From contig NZ_LMOV01000025.1 in the NCBI RefSeq assembly GCF_001424265.1, positions 208,240 to 272,239 of the forward strand: a stretch of DNA of 64,000 bases, written 5' to 3'. The position numbers were made by a program, and so were the translations under genes. Every line of letters begins with the position of its first letter. The stretch's first letter is position 1. Shown here piece after piece: positions 1-10,740 of the stretch. Source of the stretch: Acidovorax sp. Leaf160. Lineage in GTDB: Bacteria > Pseudomonadota > Gammaproteobacteria > Burkholderiales > Burkholderiaceae_C. The notes below the pieces were generated by a model. That model was not told where the DNA came from and did not search any database. It saw only the letters and a list, made by a program, of their open reading frames with translations.

Positions 1-1
1 C

Positions 2-337
2 GCCGTGGCCGATGTGCTGGTGACCTACGAAGGGCAGCGCGCCGGGCTGCTGGCCTACGACCCACGGACCAGCACGGCGGCTTCCTGGCTCTACGCCCGC
101 CCGAACACTTCGGTCGCCCTGCTGGGCCACAACATCCCCACCTGCGCCGCCATGCAGGAGGCCCTGGCGGCGGCGGCCACCGCGCGCTACAACGCCGGGC
201 CGGTGTTCTTCACCGACGGCGAATACGATCCGGTCCTGCGCACGGGCAACCCCTGGGCGGGGCTGCCCCACTACTGGACGGCGCTGCTGCAAAGCGTGGA
301 TGCGCTGAACCGGGGGCGCCCGCTGCCCACCTGCTGA
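2..337 (+). CDS. Spherulation-specific family 4 (spherulin-4-like) protein, 3' part only
   Basis: The gene is cut by the left edge; about 111 codons of its 3' end are visible. The fragment reads ADVLVTYEG near its start and ends with FFTDGEYDPV followed by NPWAGLPHYW. A late strand of the form xVVxxE and a terminal NPWxxLPxYW are what I know of the spherulin-4 family, a TIM-barrel-like glycosidase-related fold of unproven substrate, often secreted. The signal peptide and active-site region lie outside the window. It converges on the histidine operon, with a hairpin terminator between them. The GTG at position 5 is internal, not a start. Family call is fairly secure; function is not. Confidence 0.72.
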   Translation, partial: AVADVLVTYEGQRAGLLAYDPRTSTAASWLYARPNTSVALLGHNIPTCAAMQEALAAAATARYNAGPVFFTDGEYDPVLRTGNPWAGLPHYWTALLQSVDALNRGRPLPTC

Positions 338-435
338 TTGACCGGCACCCGGCATCCACCATCTCCCAGCACCCGCCATCCCCAGCCGGCAACACGGCGG
401 CCCGCACGACAGTCCGGGCGACAACCCTTGTCCAT

Positions 436-463
436 GGAAAAACGCCCGCGACTGCGGGCGTTT
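436..463 (-). terminator. Rho-independent terminator of the his operon
   Basis: A perfect 10-bp stem, AAACGCCCGC (440-449) with GCGGGCGTTT (454-463) and a 4-nt loop, lies 39 bp after the hisA stop. Read on the minus strand the stem runs into five T residues, so it should end transcription coming from hisA. Confidence 0.82.
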
Positions 464-501
464 CGTTTCGCGAGGCAGCCGGGGCCGGCGCCCTGCCGGG
501 G

Positions 502-1242
502 TCAGCCGGCCAGCTCGTCCGCCCGGGCCTGCGCCGCGGCGAAGTCCAGGTCGCCCGAGTAGATGGCGCGGCCGCAGATCACGCCTTCCACGCCTTCGCT
601 CTCCACCGCGCACAACTGGTCGATATCGGCCATGCTGCCGAGGCCGCCCGACGCGATGACGGGGATGGTCAGCGACTGCGCCAGCTTGACGGTGGCGTCG
701 ATGTTGATGCCCGACAGCATGCCGTCGCGGCCGATGTCGGTGTAGATGATGGACTCGACGCCCCAGTCCTCGAACTTCTTGGCCAGGTCCACCACTTCAT
801 GGCCGGTGAGCTTGCTCCAGCCGTCGGTGGCGACCTTGCCGTCCTTGGCGTCCAGGCCCACGATGATGTGGCCGCCGAAGGCGCTGCAGGCGTCCTTCAG
901 GAAGCCAGGGTTCTTGACCGCAGCGGTGCCGATGATGACGTAGCGCAGGCCGCCGTCGATGTATTTCTCGATGGTGTCCATGTCTCGGATGCCGCCGCCC
1001 AGCTGCACGGGAATGTCGTCGCCCACCTCCTTGAGGATGGACTTGATGGCCGCGTAGTTCTTGGGCGTACCGGCGAAGGCGCCGTTCAGGTCGACCAGGT
1101 GCAGGCGGCGCGCGCCGGCATCCACCCAGCGCCGCGCCATGGCGGCCGGGTCTTCGCCGAAGGTGGTGGATTGGTCCATGTCACCTTGCTTGAGGCGCAC
1201 GCAGTGACCGTCCTTGAGGTCGATGGCGGGGATGAGCAGCAT
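502..1242 (-). CDS. hisA: Phosphoribosylformimino-5-aminoimidazole carboxamide ribotide isomerase HisA
   Basis: HisA opens the ribose ring of ProFAR to give PRFAR, the fourth step of histidine synthesis, in the cytoplasm. The 246-residue length fits the family. The (beta/alpha)8 barrel is visible: [12 protein letters not shown] at the start with catalytic Asp8, the phosphate-binding GGGIR near residue 82, the second catalytic Asp131 in VGLDAKDG, and IASGGLGS plus a GVICGRAIY loop near the C-terminus. It is the last gene of the minus-strand his block, 69 bp after hisH, and is followed by a terminator. HisF, HisI and HisE, which usually follow in betaproteobacteria, are not here. Confidence 0.96.
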   Translation of the reverse strand: MLLIPAIDLKDGHCVRLKQGDMDQSTTFGEDPAAMARRWVDAGARRLHLVDLNGAFAGTPKNYAAIKSILKEVGDDIPVQLGGGIRDMDTIEKYIDGGLRYVIIGTAAVKNPGFLKDACSAFGGHIIVGLDAKDGKVATDGWSKLTGHEVVDLAKKFEDWGVESIIYTDIGRDGMLSGINIDATVKLAQSLTIPVIASGGLGSMADIDQLCAVESEGVEGVICGRAIYSGDLDFAAAQARADELAG

Positions 1243-1311
1243 GATCGAAGGGGAGCGCGATGGGAGCGCGAAGGGCTGGAGCGGCCAGGGGGCCGGGTTG
1301 ATGAAGGGAAC

Positions 1312-1986
1312 TCAGGGATTCCAGTGCAGGAAGTTGCGGTAGAGCGCCAGGCCCTGCTCCGCGCTCTTTTCCGGGTGGAACTGCGTGGCAAAAATATTAT
1401 CGCGTGCGATGGCCGCCGCGAACCAGCCACCGTAATCGGTTTCGCCTGCCGAGTGTGAGGCCTCGCGCGGCACGGCGTGGAAACTGTGCACGAAGTAGAA
1501 CCAGCTCTCGTCCGGGATCTCGCCCCAGACCGGGTGGGCCTGGCCCGACGGCCCCACGGGCGTCTTGCGCACCCGGTTCCAACCCATCTGCGGCACCTTG
1601 TAGCGACTGCCGTCGCCTTGCGTGCGCCCGGCCAGATCGAATCGCACGACCTGGCCTGGAATCAGGCCGAGCCCGGGCGTGTCGCCCTCGGCGCTGTGGT
1701 CCAGCAGCATCTGCATGCCCACGCAGACGCCGAAGAGCGGCTTGTTCGCGGCAGCTTCCAGCACGCTGTCCTGCAGGCCGGACTCGCGCAGCTCGCGCAT
1801 GCAGTCGGGCATGGCGCCCTGCCCTGGCAGCACCACGCGCTGGGCGGCCCGCACTTCGTCGGGCCGCGCCGTGACGACGACCGTCCAGCCGGTGCCGGCG
1901 GCGGCGGCCTGCACGGCCTGCGACACGGACCGCAGATTGCCCATGCCGTAGTCCACGACGGCCACGGTCTTTGCTTCACTATTCAT
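1312..1986 (-). CDS. hisH: Imidazole glycerol phosphate synthase, glutamine amidotransferase subunit HisH
   Basis: HisH hydrolyses glutamine and channels ammonia to HisF, which makes imidazole glycerol phosphate and AICAR. The class I amidotransferase triad is visible: Cys88 in GVCVGMQ, and His204 and Glu206 in QFHPEKS. The oxyanion segment PGQGAM sits near residue 54. At 224 residues it has the usual length. It lies 51 bp after hisB and 69 bp before hisA. Its partner hisF is not in the window, so the synthase must be completed by a gene elsewhere. Confidence 0.96.
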   Translation of the reverse strand: MNSEAKTVAVVDYGMGNLRSVSQAVQAAAAGTGWTVVVTARPDEVRAAQRVVLPGQGAMPDCMRELRESGLQDSVLEAAANKPLFGVCVGMQMLLDHSAEGDTPGLGLIPGQVVRFDLAGRTQGDGSRYKVPQMGWNRVRKTPVGPSGQAHPVWGEIPDESWFYFVHSFHAVPREASHSAGETDYGGWFAAAIARDNIFATQFHPEKSAEQGLALYRNFLHWNP

Positions 1987-2037
1987 AGCAGGGTGCGCAG
2001 GAGGGACAAGCGCCAGAGGCCGATTGAGCCCTAAAAA

Positions 2038-2688
2038 TTACAGGGAACCCTTGGTCGAGGGAATGACACCGGCCGAACGCGGATCGCGCTCCAGCGCGAA
2101 GCGCAGCGCGCGCGCGAAGGCCTTGAAGATGGTTTCGCACTGGTGATGGGCATTGAAGCCCTTGAGGTTGTCGATGTGCAGGGTGACGCCCGCATGGTTC
2201 ACGAAGCCCTGGAAGAACTCGTACACCAGCTGCGTGTCGAGCTGGCCGATGCTGCCCGCCGTGAACTTCACGTCCATGTGCAGCCCGGGGCGGCCCGAGA
2301 AATCGACCACCACGCGCGACAGGGCTTCATCGAGCGGCACGTAGGCATGGCCGTAGCGGCGGATGCCCTTCTTGTCGCCGACGGCCCGCGCGAACGCCTG
2401 GCCGATGGTGATGCCCACGTCTTCCACCGTGTGGTGGCCGTCGATGTGCAGGTCGCCTTCGCAGTCCACCTGCAGGTCGATCAGCCCGTGGCGGGCGATC
2501 TGGTCGAGCATGTGGTCGAAGAAGCCGATGCCCGACGAGAGGCGCGCTGCACCGCTGCCGTCGAGGTTGATGCGCACGCTGATGCGCGTCTCGGCGGTGG
2601 TGCGGGTCACTTCGGCGATGCGGTCGGCCGAAGCGTCGCCGGTGGAGGACGGCGAGGACGACGTGGGGATGAGTGCGGAGGAAGTCAT
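2038..2688 (-). CDS. hisB: Imidazoleglycerol-phosphate dehydratase HisB (monofunctional)
   Basis: Dehydrates imidazole glycerol phosphate to imidazole acetol phosphate. The two manganese-binding histidine clusters are seen as HHTVED (His85-His86) and HHQCE (His181-His182, Glu185), and FFDHML near residue 56 is typical. At 216 residues it carries about 20 extra Ser/Thr-rich residues at the N-terminus compared with the usual 195. There is no HAD phosphatase domain, so histidinol-phosphate phosphatase must be encoded elsewhere. The ATG overlaps the hisC stop in an ATGA, which indicates translational coupling; a longer reading frame into hisC is an artefact. Confidence 0.95.
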   Translation of the reverse strand: MTSSALIPTSSSPSSTGDASADRIAEVTRTTAETRISVRINLDGSGAARLSSGIGFFDHMLDQIARHGLIDLQVDCEGDLHIDGHHTVEDVGITIGQAFARAVGDKKGIRRYGHAYVPLDEALSRVVVDFSGRPGLHMDVKFTAGSIGQLDTQLVYEFFQGFVNHAGVTLHIDNLKGFNAHHQCETIFKAFARALRFALERDPRSAGVIPSTKGSL

Positions 2689-3821
2689 AGGGAAGCCTGG
2701 AGCGCGGCCAGCATCTGGGCGTTGTCGGTGGCGCTGCCGACCGTCAGGCGCAGGCATTGGGCCAGCAAGGGGTGCATTGTAGAAACGTTCTTGATGAGGA
2801 CCTTGCGCGCCTTCATGCCCTCGAACACCCGGGCCGCATCGGCCACGCGCACCAGCACCATGTTGGCTTCGCTGTCCCACACCCGTTCGATGCCGGGCAT
2901 CGCGCGCAGGTCGGCCAGCAACCGGGTGCGGGCGGCGCGCAATTCTTCCGCCTGGGCGGCGAACACCTCGGCATGCTCCAGCGCGAAGAGCGCGGCTTCG
3001 CAGTTGAGCACGCTCACGTTGTAGGGCGGGCGCACCTTGTCGATCTCGTTCACCAGCGCCGCAGGCCCGATGAGGTAGCCCAGGCGCACGCCGGCCAGGC
3101 CGAACTTGCTGAGCGTGCGCATCAGCAGCACGTGGGCATTGCGTTCGGGCTCGGCGCGCATGCGCGTGATCCAGCTGCGGCTGGCGAACGGCTGGTAGGC
3201 CTCGTCCATCACCACGATGCCGCCCTGCCCGCCCACGGCGTCCACGATGCGCTGCACCACGGCTTCGTCCCACAGCGTGGCGGTCGGGTTGTTGGGATAG
3301 GCGATGTACGTGATGGCGGGCCGGTGCTCGGCGATGGCGGCGAGCATGGCCGTTTCATCCAGCTCGAAGTCGGGCGTGAGCGGCACGCCGACGAAATCCA
3401 GCCCCTGCAACTGCGCGCTCATCGGGTACATCACGAAGCCGGGCATGGGTGCCAGCAGCCTGGCGCGCGCGCCTTCGTGCGGCTGCGCGCAAGCCAGTGC
3501 CAGCAGGGTGATGAGTTCGTCGGAGCCGTTGCCCAGCAGCACGGCGCTGCCTTCGGGCGCGCCGGCATAGTCGGCCAGCGCGGCCTTCAGGTCGTTCTGG
3601 CGGGCGCCGGGGTAGCGGTTCAGCGCCAGGGCGCCCAGCCGCTGGCCGAGGGCGGCCTGCAGGTCGGCCGGCAAGGAGAACGGGTTCTCCATGGCGTCCA
3701 TCTTCAGGGCGCCGGTGGAGGGCTGCACGGCGTAGGCGTGCATGGCGCGCACATCGGGGCGGATGCGGTCCAGCGCCCGCTGGACACTGGCGGTGGAAAG
3801 CGGCTTGGCGGTCGTGCTCAT
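2685..3821 (-). CDS. hisC: Histidinol-phosphate aminotransferase HisC
   Basis: PLP-dependent fold-type I aminotransferase that converts imidazole acetol phosphate to histidinol phosphate using glutamate. Lys239 in [14 protein letters not shown] is the Schiff-base lysine; Asn178 in AYPNNPT and Asp206-Tyr209 in MDEAY are the usual cofactor contacts, and GNGSDE near 97 holds the phosphate. The length of 378 residues is normal. The start ATG overlaps the hisD stop (ATGA) and its own stop overlaps the hisB start, so hisD-hisC-hisB are coupled. Confidence 0.95.
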   Translation of the reverse strand: MSTTAKPLSTASVQRALDRIRPDVRAMHAYAVQPSTGALKMDAMENPFSLPADLQAALGQRLGALALNRYPGARQNDLKAALADYAGAPEGSAVLLGNGSDELITLLALACAQPHEGARARLLAPMPGFVMYPMSAQLQGLDFVGVPLTPDFELDETAMLAAIAEHRPAITYIAYPNNPTATLWDEAVVQRIVDAVGGQGGIVVMDEAYQPFASRSWITRMRAEPERNAHVLLMRTLSKFGLAGVRLGYLIGPAALVNEIDKVRPPYNVSVLNCEAALFALEHAEVFAAQAEELRAARTRLLADLRAMPGIERVWDSEANMVLVRVADAARVFEGMKARKVLIKNVSTMHPLLAQCLRLTVGSATDNAQMLAALQASL

Positions 3822-5194
3822 GCGGCATCCTTTGCGCCGGCGGAACCCGGCATGGCCCGCGCCGGCGGCACCGGCTGCAGGCGCAACTCGGCCGCGCGGG
3901 CGTGGGCCTGCAGGCCTTCGCCGTAGGCCAGTTCGGCGGCGATGGCACCCAGCGTCTGCGCGCCCTGTTCGCTCACCTCGATCAGGCTGCTGCGCTTCTG
4001 GAAGTCGTACACGCCGAGCGGCGACGAGAACCGCGCGGTGCCGCTGGTCGGCAGCACGTGGTTGGGGCCGGCGCAGTAGTCGCCCAGGCTTTCGCTGGTG
4101 TAGGCCCCCAGGAAGATGGCGCCGGCATGGCGCAGCAGCGGCTCCCAGCGGTGCGCGTCGCGGCTGGAGACTTCCAGATGTTCGGGGGCGATGCGGTTGC
4201 TGATGGCGCAGGCCTCTTCCATGTCCTTCGTCAGGATCAGCGCGCCGCGCCCGGTGAGGCTCTTGGCGATGATCTCGGCGCGCGGCATCTCGGGCAGCAG
4301 CCGGTCGATGGCGGCCTGCACCGCGTCGATGTAGGCGGCGTCGGGGCACAGCAGGATGGATTGCGCCAGTTCGTCGTGTTCGGCCTGGCTGAAGAGATCC
4401 ATGGCCACCCAGTCGGGCGGTGTGGTGCCGTCGGCCAGCACCAGGATTTCGCTCGGGCCCGCGATCATGTCGATGCCGACGGTGCCGAACACGCGCTTCT
4501 TGGCGCTGGCCACGTAGGCATTGCCCGGGCCGGTGATCTTGTCCACCTTGGGCACGGTGGCCGTGCCGTAGGCCAGTGCGGCGACGGCCTGCGCGCCGCC
4601 GATGGTGAAGGCGCGGGTGACGCCGGCCACATAGGCAGCGGCCAGCACCAGCGGGTTCTTGGCGCCCTGCGGCGTGGGCACCACCATGATGATCTCGCCC
4701 ACGCCCGCCACGTGCGCCGGGATGGCGTTCATCAGCACGCTGGACGGATAGGCCGCCTTGCCGCCAGGCACGTAGATGCCCACCCGGTCGAGCGGCGTGA
4801 CCTTCTGGCCCAGCAGCGTGCCGTCTTCGTCGCGGTAGCTCCAGCTCTCGCCACTGGCCCGCTTCTGCGCCTCGTGGTAGCGGCGCACCCGCGCTGCGGC
4901 AGCTTGCAGGGCATCGCGCTGCACGGCGGCCAGCGCGTCGAAAGCGGCTTTCAGCTCGGCCTGGGTCAGCTCCAGCGCAGACATGCTCTGCGCCTGCAGG
5001 CCGTCGAATCGATGGGTGTACTCCAGCACGGCCGCATCGCCGCGCTGCTGCACGTCGGCCAGGATGTCGGCCACGCGCTGTTCGATGGCGGCGTCGGTGT
5101 CGGCAGACCAGTGCAGGCGCTGCTGGAATTTCTGCTCAAAATCGGTATCAGCGGTGGACATGAATGCGGGTTTAGCTATCAATTTCATAGTCAT
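3818..5194 (-). CDS. hisD: Histidinol dehydrogenase HisD
   Basis: Zinc enzyme that carries out the last two oxidations, histidinol to histidine, with two NAD+. [32 protein letters not shown] and APEHLEV are family signatures, the last two supplying zinc and catalytic histidines. From the ATG at 5194, which overlaps the yhcG stop as ATGA, the protein has 458 residues; an ATG at 5161 gives 447 and removes an N-terminus translated through an AT-rich repeat element. I cannot decide between them because neither has a clear Shine-Dalgarno sequence. The gene is separated from hisG by the inserted yhcG-like gene. Confidence 0.94.
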   Translation of the reverse strand: MTMKLIAKPAFMSTADTDFEQKFQQRLHWSADTDAAIEQRVADILADVQQRGDAAVLEYTHRFDGLQAQSMSALELTQAELKAAFDALAAVQRDALQAAAARVRRYHEAQKRASGESWSYRDEDGTLLGQKVTPLDRVGIYVPGGKAAYPSSVLMNAIPAHVAGVGEIIMVVPTPQGAKNPLVLAAAYVAGVTRAFTIGGAQAVAALAYGTATVPKVDKITGPGNAYVASAKKRVFGTVGIDMIAGPSEILVLADGTTPPDWVAMDLFSQAEHDELAQSILLCPDAAYIDAVQAAIDRLLPEMPRAEIIAKSLTGRGALILTKDMEEACAISNRIAPEHLEVSSRDAHRWEPLLRHAGAIFLGAYTSESLGDYCAGPNHVLPTSGTARFSSPLGVYDFQKRSSLIEVSEQGAQTLGAIAAELAYGEGLQAHARAAELRLQPVPPARAMPGSAGAKDAA

Positions 5195-5195
5195 T
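5171..5195. repeat. AT-rich hairpin element, copy 1
   Basis: GCTAT (5175-5179), seven bases, then ATAGT (5187-5191), with one mismatch from the usual ATAGC. It lies at the yhcG/hisD junction and overlaps the yhcG stop. It belongs to the family described in the findings. Confidence 0.6.
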
Positions 5196-6210
5196 CACTC
5201 GAATCCGCGGCGGCGTCGGACTGCGTGTTCTGCAGATAGAACTCGTGCAGCTTCGCACGCAGCAGCGCCTTGTCGGGCAATTGTGTCTGGTACTCCGCGA
5301 TCAGCGAGGGCGAGGTGCTGCGGCTCAAGGCGTATTCGACCACCTCGTCGTCCTTGCTGGCACACAGCAGCACGCCGATGGCAGGACGCTCATGGGGTTT
5401 CTTGACGTCGCGGTCCAGCGCTTCGAGGTAGAAGTTGAGCTTGCCCAGATATTCCGGCTCGAACCGGCCCACCTTCAGTTCGATGGCCACCAGGCTGTTG
5501 AGGCCGCGATGAAAGAACAGCAGGTCGAGCGCGAAGTCCCGTCCGCCGACCTGCAAGGGGTATTCGCTGCCGACGAAGCAGAAATCCCGGCCCAGCTCGA
5601 TCAGGAAGTCCTTGAGCCTGGCGAGCAGGCTTTGGTGAAGGTCGGCTTCGGCATGGCTGGCTGGCAGCCCGAGGAATTCGACGACGTAGCTGTCTTTGAA
5701 GATGCTGGCGACGTCCGGGTGGGTTTGCATCGCCAGGGGCGAGGCTTTCAGCGGATGCAGCACCGTTCGCTCGAAAAGGGCGGCCTTGAACTGACGCTCC
5801 AGTTCCCTCTTGCTCCACCTCTCACGAGCCGTCAACCGAACGTAGAACTCACGCTCTTCAGGACGCTTGCCCTGGCTGAGGATGATCAGGTGATGAGTCC
5901 ACGGAATTTGTCTCACCAGTGGTGCGACTAATTCGTTGCCTGCGTAGGCTTCGTACAGCTGCCGCATCCGGAACAGGTTGGCCCGGGTGAACCCGCGCAG
6001 CCCCGGCTGCGTGCGGGCCAGGTATCGGGCGAGTTCGTCCACCACGCCATCGCCCCACTCGGCCGCAGCGATCCTGCGGCTGATGCTCTCGCCGATCTGC
6101 CAGTACAAGTCGACCAGCAAGGTGTTGACCGCCTGCACGGCCTGCTGCCGGGATGCAGCGACCAGGCGGGCGATGTCGGCGAAATCGGCGGTTTGCGGAG
6201 CGTTGGTCAC
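5191..6210 (-). CDS. YhcG/DUF1016-family PDDEXK nuclease-like protein inserted in the his operon
   Basis: The protein has an N-terminal helical DUF1016_N region (from about residue 8, [15 protein letters not shown] then LYWQIG) and a C-terminal YhcG nuclease-like domain. In the latter, [13 protein letters not shown] and [13 protein letters not shown] give the D...ExK pattern of PD-(D/E)XK nucleases. Proteins of this family are often found near restriction and defence genes and are suspected of acting on DNA; no activity is established that I can rely on. Here it sits between hisG and hisD, which are normally adjacent, so it looks like cargo captured by a stable operon. I chose GTG 6210, 20 bp after hisG; an ATG at 6261 would overlap hisG by 32 bp. 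Confidence 0.85.
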   Translation of the reverse strand: MTNAPQTADFADIARLVAASRQQAVQAVNTLLVDLYWQIGESISRRIAAAEWGDGVVDELARYLARTQPGLRGFTRANLFRMRQLYEAYAGNELVAPLVRQIPWTHHLIILSQGKRPEEREFYVRLTARERWSKRELERQFKAALFERTVLHPLKASPLAMQTHPDVASIFKDSYVVEFLGLPASHAEADLHQSLLARLKDFLIELGRDFCFVGSEYPLQVGGRDFALDLLFFHRGLNSLVAIELKVGRFEPEYLGKLNFYLEALDRDVKKPHERPAIGVLLCASKDDEVVEYALSRSTSPSLIAEYQTQLPDKALLRAKLHEFYLQNTQSDAAADSSE

Positions 6211-6229
6211 GACGTGGCCCGGCCTGTCT

Positions 6230-6889
6230 TCACTCGGGCGCGATGGCCCCGGCGAACGCATCGATGATGCGGCGCAGCGGTGCCTGCTTGAGCTTGAGCG
6301 CGGCCTGGTTCACCACCAGGTGCGAGCTGATGTCCATGATGCGCTCCACTTCGACCAGGTGATTGGCCTTGAGCGTGTTGCCGGTGGAAACCAGATCGAC
6401 GATGGCGTCGGCAAGGCCCGTGAGCGGAGCCAGCTCCATGCTGCCGTAGAGCTTGATCATGTCCACGTGCACGCCCTTCGCGGCGAAGAAGTCGCGCGCG
6501 ATGGAGGTGTACTTGGTGGCGACCTTCAGGCGGGAGCCCTGCTTGACGGCGCGCGCGTAGTCGAAGTCGCTCCGCACGGCCACGCTGACACGGCAGCGCG
6601 CGATGCGCAGGTCCAGCGGCTGGAAAAGGCCCTGGCCGCCGTGTTCGATCAGCGTGTCCTTGCCGGTCACGCCCAGGTCGGCGCCGCCGTATTGCACGTA
6701 GGTCGGCACGTCGGAGGCACGCACCAGCACCACGCGCACGTGCGGCTGGTTGGTCGGCAGGATCAGCTTGCGCGATTTTTCCGGATCCTCCAGCACCTCG
6801 ATGCCGGCGGCGGCCAGCAGCGGCAGGGTTTCTTCGAAGATGCGGCCCTTGGAGAGGGCTAGGGTAAGGGTGTTCATAGGCTGTGTCAT
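6230..6889 (-). CDS. hisG: ATP phosphoribosyltransferase HisG, short form
   Basis: First and feedback-regulated step of histidine synthesis: ATP plus PRPP gives phosphoribosyl-ATP. From ATG 6889 it has 219 residues, the short form that lacks the C-terminal regulatory domain and therefore needs HisZ, which is not in this window. [12 protein letters not shown] at the N-terminus, [11 protein letters not shown] near 67 and the PRPP-binding [16 protein letters not shown] are visible. A further in-frame codon upstream adds nine unlikely residues. It follows murA after an 82-bp gap that holds a GC-rich hairpin. Confidence 0.94.
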   Translation of the reverse strand: MTQPMNTLTLALSKGRIFEETLPLLAAAGIEVLEDPEKSRKLILPTNQPHVRVVLVRASDVPTYVQYGGADLGVTGKDTLIEHGGQGLFQPLDLRIARCRVSVAVRSDFDYARAVKQGSRLKVATKYTSIARDFFAAKGVHVDMIKLYGSMELAPLTGLADAIVDLVSTGNTLKANHLVEVERIMDISSHLVVNQAALKLKQAPLRRIIDAFAGAIAPE

Positions 6890-6895
6890 TGCTTG

Positions 6896-6965
6896 AGCGC
6901 CGCCGGGCCGCCCCAAGGCGCGAAGGCCCCCTCGGGGGGCAGCGAACCATGCGCAGCAGGGAGCG
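6896..6965. repeat. GC-rich intergenic hairpin, probable dispersed repeat
   Basis: The murA-hisG gap carries GCCCCC (6926-6931) and GGGGGC (6935-6940) with a 3-nt loop inside a GC-rich stretch without T-tract. The style (a CCGCCCCAAGG-like segment, then a C-run/G-run hairpin) is common between Comamonadaceae genes. It may slow or terminate transcription between murA and hisG, but this is inference. Confidence 0.4.
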
Positions 6966-6971
6966 TGGGGG

Positions 6972-8276
<1,305 letters not shown>

Positions 8277-8310
8277 GGCGTTTCGCCCGATGTTCTTGAA
8301 GTCAAAAGCA

Positions 8311-8359
8311 GCTCAAGCGCCCTATCCACGGGCACTTCCAGCTATTATTTTTATAGCAA
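8311..8359. repeat. AT-rich two-hairpin element, copy 2
   Basis: GCTAT (8341-8345), seven bases, ATAGC (8353-8357), preceded by CAAGCGCC. The 18-base core is identical to copy 5 at 28236. It lies between ibaG and murA. Confidence 0.75.
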
Positions 8360-8372
8360 TCGCAATGGCAGA

Positions 8373-8621
8373 TCAGGGGTTCGCGGGCTGCGCCGCCCAC
8401 TCGGCGGGCGTGAAGGTCTTCATCGACAGGGCGTGCACCTCGTCGGTGTGCATCTTGGTGCCCAGGGTGGCGTAGACGCGCTGGTGGCGCTGGATGGCGC
8501 GCTTGCCCTCGAACTCGGACGACACGATGGTGGCGTACCAGTGGCGGCCGTCGCCTTCGAGCGTGATGTGCTCGCACGCGAGGCCGGAGGCGATGAGGTG
8601 CTTGAGGTCGTCTGCGGTCAT
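8373..8621 (-). CDS. ibaG: BolA-family protein (IbaG/YrbA type)
   Basis: An 82-residue BolA-like protein with the central HALSMKTFTPAEW helix-turn and a conserved HxxVYxxLG region (HQRVYATLGTKMHTDEVHAL). Members bind monothiol glutaredoxin and a [2Fe-2S] cluster through a conserved histidine and are linked to iron and cell-envelope homeostasis. Position between an mla-type operon and murA matches E. coli ibaG, which is why I prefer that symbol over bolA. It starts 7 bp after the ABC permease stop, so it belongs to the same transcript. Confidence 0.86.
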   Translation of the reverse strand: MTADDLKHLIASGLACEHITLEGDGRHWYATIVSSEFEGKRAIQRHQRVYATLGTKMHTDEVHALSMKTFTPAEWAAQPANP

Positions 8622-8628
8622 GGGGTTT

Positions 8629-9384
8629 TCAGTTTCTGATCTTGTAGCCGGTGCGCAGCAGGTGCACGGCCAGCGCGCTCACCGCCAGCCAGGCGGAGCC
8701 GACGATGGCAAGGCTGAGCCACGGCGAGGTGTCGCTCTGCCCGAAGAAGCCGTAGCGGAAGCCGTCGATCATGTAGAAGAACGGGTTCAGGTGGCTCACG
8801 GTCTGCCAGAAAGGCGGCAGCGACTGGATGGAATAGAACACGCCCGAGAGGAAGGTCATGGGCACGATGACGAAGTTCTGGAAGGCCGCCATCTGGTCGA
8901 ATTTGTCGGCCCAGAGTCCGGCGATCAGGCCCAGCGTGGCCAGCAGCGCGGCACCCAGCAGCGCGAACACCAGAATCCAGAGCGGCGCCGCGAACTCGGG
9001 CCGGGCAAAAGCCAGCGTGACCACGAACACCCCCAGCCCCACGGCCAGCCCGCGCACGATGGACGAGCCCACATAGGCCACGAACCAGCCCCAGTGCGAC
9101 AGCGGCGTCAGCAGCACGAAGACGAGGCTGCCCATGATCTTGCTCTGCACCAGGCTGGACGAGCTGTTGGCGAAGGCGTTCTGCAGAATGCTCATCATCA
9201 CCAGGCCCGGCACCAGGAAGGCGGTGTAGCCGATGCGGTCGTAGACCTTCACATGGTCTTCCAGCACGTGGCCGAAGATCAGCAGGTACAGCACGGCGGT
9301 AAGCACCGGCGCGGCGACGGTCTGGAAGCTCACCTTCCAGAACCGCAGGATTTCCTTGTAGAACAGCGTCTGCCAGCCGGTCAT
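8629..9384 (-). CDS. ABC-2 type transporter permease (YadH-like)
   Basis: An inner-membrane protein of 251 residues with about six hydrophobic segments and the ABC-2 signature region near residues 172-210 (VPMTFLSGVFY then LNPFFYMIDGFRYGFFG). With the upstream ATPase it would form an exporter; YadGH-like pairs have no firmly assigned substrate. The ATG overlaps the ATPase stop (ATGA) and ibaG follows after 7 bp. The pair sits between mlaB and ibaG, a place with no equivalent in E. coli, so a role in envelope lipid or polysaccharide traffic is a guess from context. Confidence 0.88.
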   Translation of the reverse strand: MTGWQTLFYKEILRFWKVSFQTVAAPVLTAVLYLLIFGHVLEDHVKVYDRIGYTAFLVPGLVMMSILQNAFANSSSSLVQSKIMGSLVFVLLTPLSHWGWFVAYVGSSIVRGLAVGLGVFVVTLAFARPEFAAPLWILVFALLGAALLATLGLIAGLWADKFDQMAAFQNFVIVPMTFLSGVFYSIQSLPPFWQTVSHLNPFFYMIDGFRYGFFGQSDTSPWLSLAIVGSAWLAVSALAVHLLRTGYKIRN

Positions 9385-10337
9385 AGCGCCACCTCGCCCA
9401 GGGGAATGTTGGACGCCGAGGTGCCTGACATCACCTGCAGGAACACGTCTTCCAGGTCGGGCCGGCGAATTTCCAGATCGTGCACGTCCACGCCGGCCAC
9501 GCGCAGGGCGGCCAGGTGGCTCTCGATCTCCGCCGCGTCCTGCGCCGGCAGCTGCACGATGCGGCCGGTGACCCGCGCCAGCACCGCCAGCGCCGGGGGC
9601 AGCGCCACATCGGTCTTGAACTGCAGGACGCTGCCCGAGGCGGCCTGCAGCAGCTCGGACGTGGTCGCCAGCGCCACCACCTGCCCGCCGCTGGCGCCGC
9701 GCTTGAGCATGGCGATGCGGTTGCACAGGGCCTCGGCCTCTTCCAGGTAGTGGGTGGTGAGCAGCACGGTGTGGCCTTGCTTGTTCAGGCGCGCGACGAA
9801 CTGCCAGAGCGTCTGGCGCAGCTCCACATCGACCCCGGCCGTGGGCTCGTCCAGCACGATGATGGGCGGCTTGTGCACCAGCGCCTGCGCCACCAGCACG
9901 CGGCGCTTCATCCCGCCCGAGAGCTGCCGCATGTTGGCGGTGGCCTTGTCGGCCAGGCCAAGGTTTTCCAGCAGCTCGTCGATCCAGGCGTCGTTGTCCT
10001 TCACGCCGAAATAGCCGGACTGGATGCGCAGCGCCTCGCGCACGTTGAAGAAGGGGTCGAACACCAGTTCCTGCGGCACCACGCCCAGCTTGCGGCGGGC
10101 CGCCGCATAGTCGGCCTGCACGTCGCTGCCCTGCACCAGCACGCGGCCACCGGTGGCGCGGGCCAGCCCCGCGAGGATGCTGATGAGCGTGGTCTTGCCG
10201 GCGCCGTTCGGCCCCAGCAGGCCGAAGAATTCGCCCTCTTCGATGTCGAGGCTGACCCCGTCGAGCGCCTGGAACGGCCCCTTGGCCGTATGGAAGGTCT
10301 TGGAGACGGATTGGAAGGAGACGGCGGGCATAGGCAT
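9381..10337 (-). CDS. ABC-2 type transporter ATP-binding protein (YadG-like)
   Basis: Walker A GPNGAGKTT (about residues 46-54), signature LSGGMKRR, Walker B IIVLDEPTAGVD and the switch HYLEEAE are all intact. The C-terminal 80 residues after the switch region form the extension seen in export-type ATPases. I took ATG 10337 because the longer frame runs into non-coding sequence; that gives 318 residues. It is followed by its permease with a 4-nt overlap and preceded by a 113-bp gap after mlaB. Confidence 0.88.
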   Translation of the reverse strand: MPMPAVSFQSVSKTFHTAKGPFQALDGVSLDIEEGEFFGLLGPNGAGKTTLISILAGLARATGGRVLVQGSDVQADYAAARRKLGVVPQELVFDPFFNVREALRIQSGYFGVKDNDAWIDELLENLGLADKATANMRQLSGGMKRRVLVAQALVHKPPIIVLDEPTAGVDVELRQTLWQFVARLNKQGHTVLLTTHYLEEAEALCNRIAMLKRGASGGQVVALATTSELLQAASGSVLQFKTDVALPPALAVLARVTGRIVQLPAQDAAEIESHLAALRVAGVDVHDLEIRRPDLEDVFLQVMSGTSASNIPLGEVAL

Positions 10338-10450
10338 GGGAGCCCGCGATTTTACGGCCTCACGGTACAAGGGATGGGCGCCGGGGCGATCGGTGCAGGG
10401 CCGTCCCGCAGCGCGGCAGCCTGCCAGCGTCCGGCCCTGCGCGTGCCCGG

Positions 10451-10720
10451 TCAGGCGGCGGGAAGGAGTTCGTCCACGCCGTAGAGGCCGGCCAGGGTGG
10501 CCAGGGCCGGCGGCAGCGACTTGACCGCGAAGGTCTTGCCCTCGGACAGCGCATTGCGGCGGCATTCCAGCAGCACCGCCAGCGCGGACGAATCGAAGGT
10601 GGTGAGCGCGGTGGCATCCACCACCAGTGCGGGGTCGCGGTAGGCCTTCAGGCCCTCCAGCAGCATGCGCAGGCTGGCCGTGGCCTGCGCATGGGTCAGT
10701 TCGGGCGGGAGCACGAGCAT
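10451..10720 (-). CDS. mlaB: STAS-domain protein MlaB
   Basis: A single STAS domain of 89 residues: LVVDATALTTFDSSALAVLLECRRNA matches the strand-loop-helix at the domain core, with the DSS loop that faces MlaF. MlaB stabilises the MlaFE ATPase complex of the inner membrane. It begins 20 bp after mlaC. The start ATG 10720 is preferred over the longer frame because the STAS fold begins a few residues later. Confidence 0.85.
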   Translation of the reverse strand: MLVLPPELTHAQATASLRMLLEGLKAYRDPALVVDATALTTFDSSALAVLLECRRNALSEGKTFAVKSLPPALATLAGLYGVDELLPAA

Positions 10721-10740
10721 GCGGGGAGCCTCGGCACCAA

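Noticed and set aside
2038..4349. Extended frames that join hisC to hisB or hisD to hisC
   Set aside because: The extensions are read through the neighbouring gene in another frame; real starts with ATGA overlaps explain the genes.
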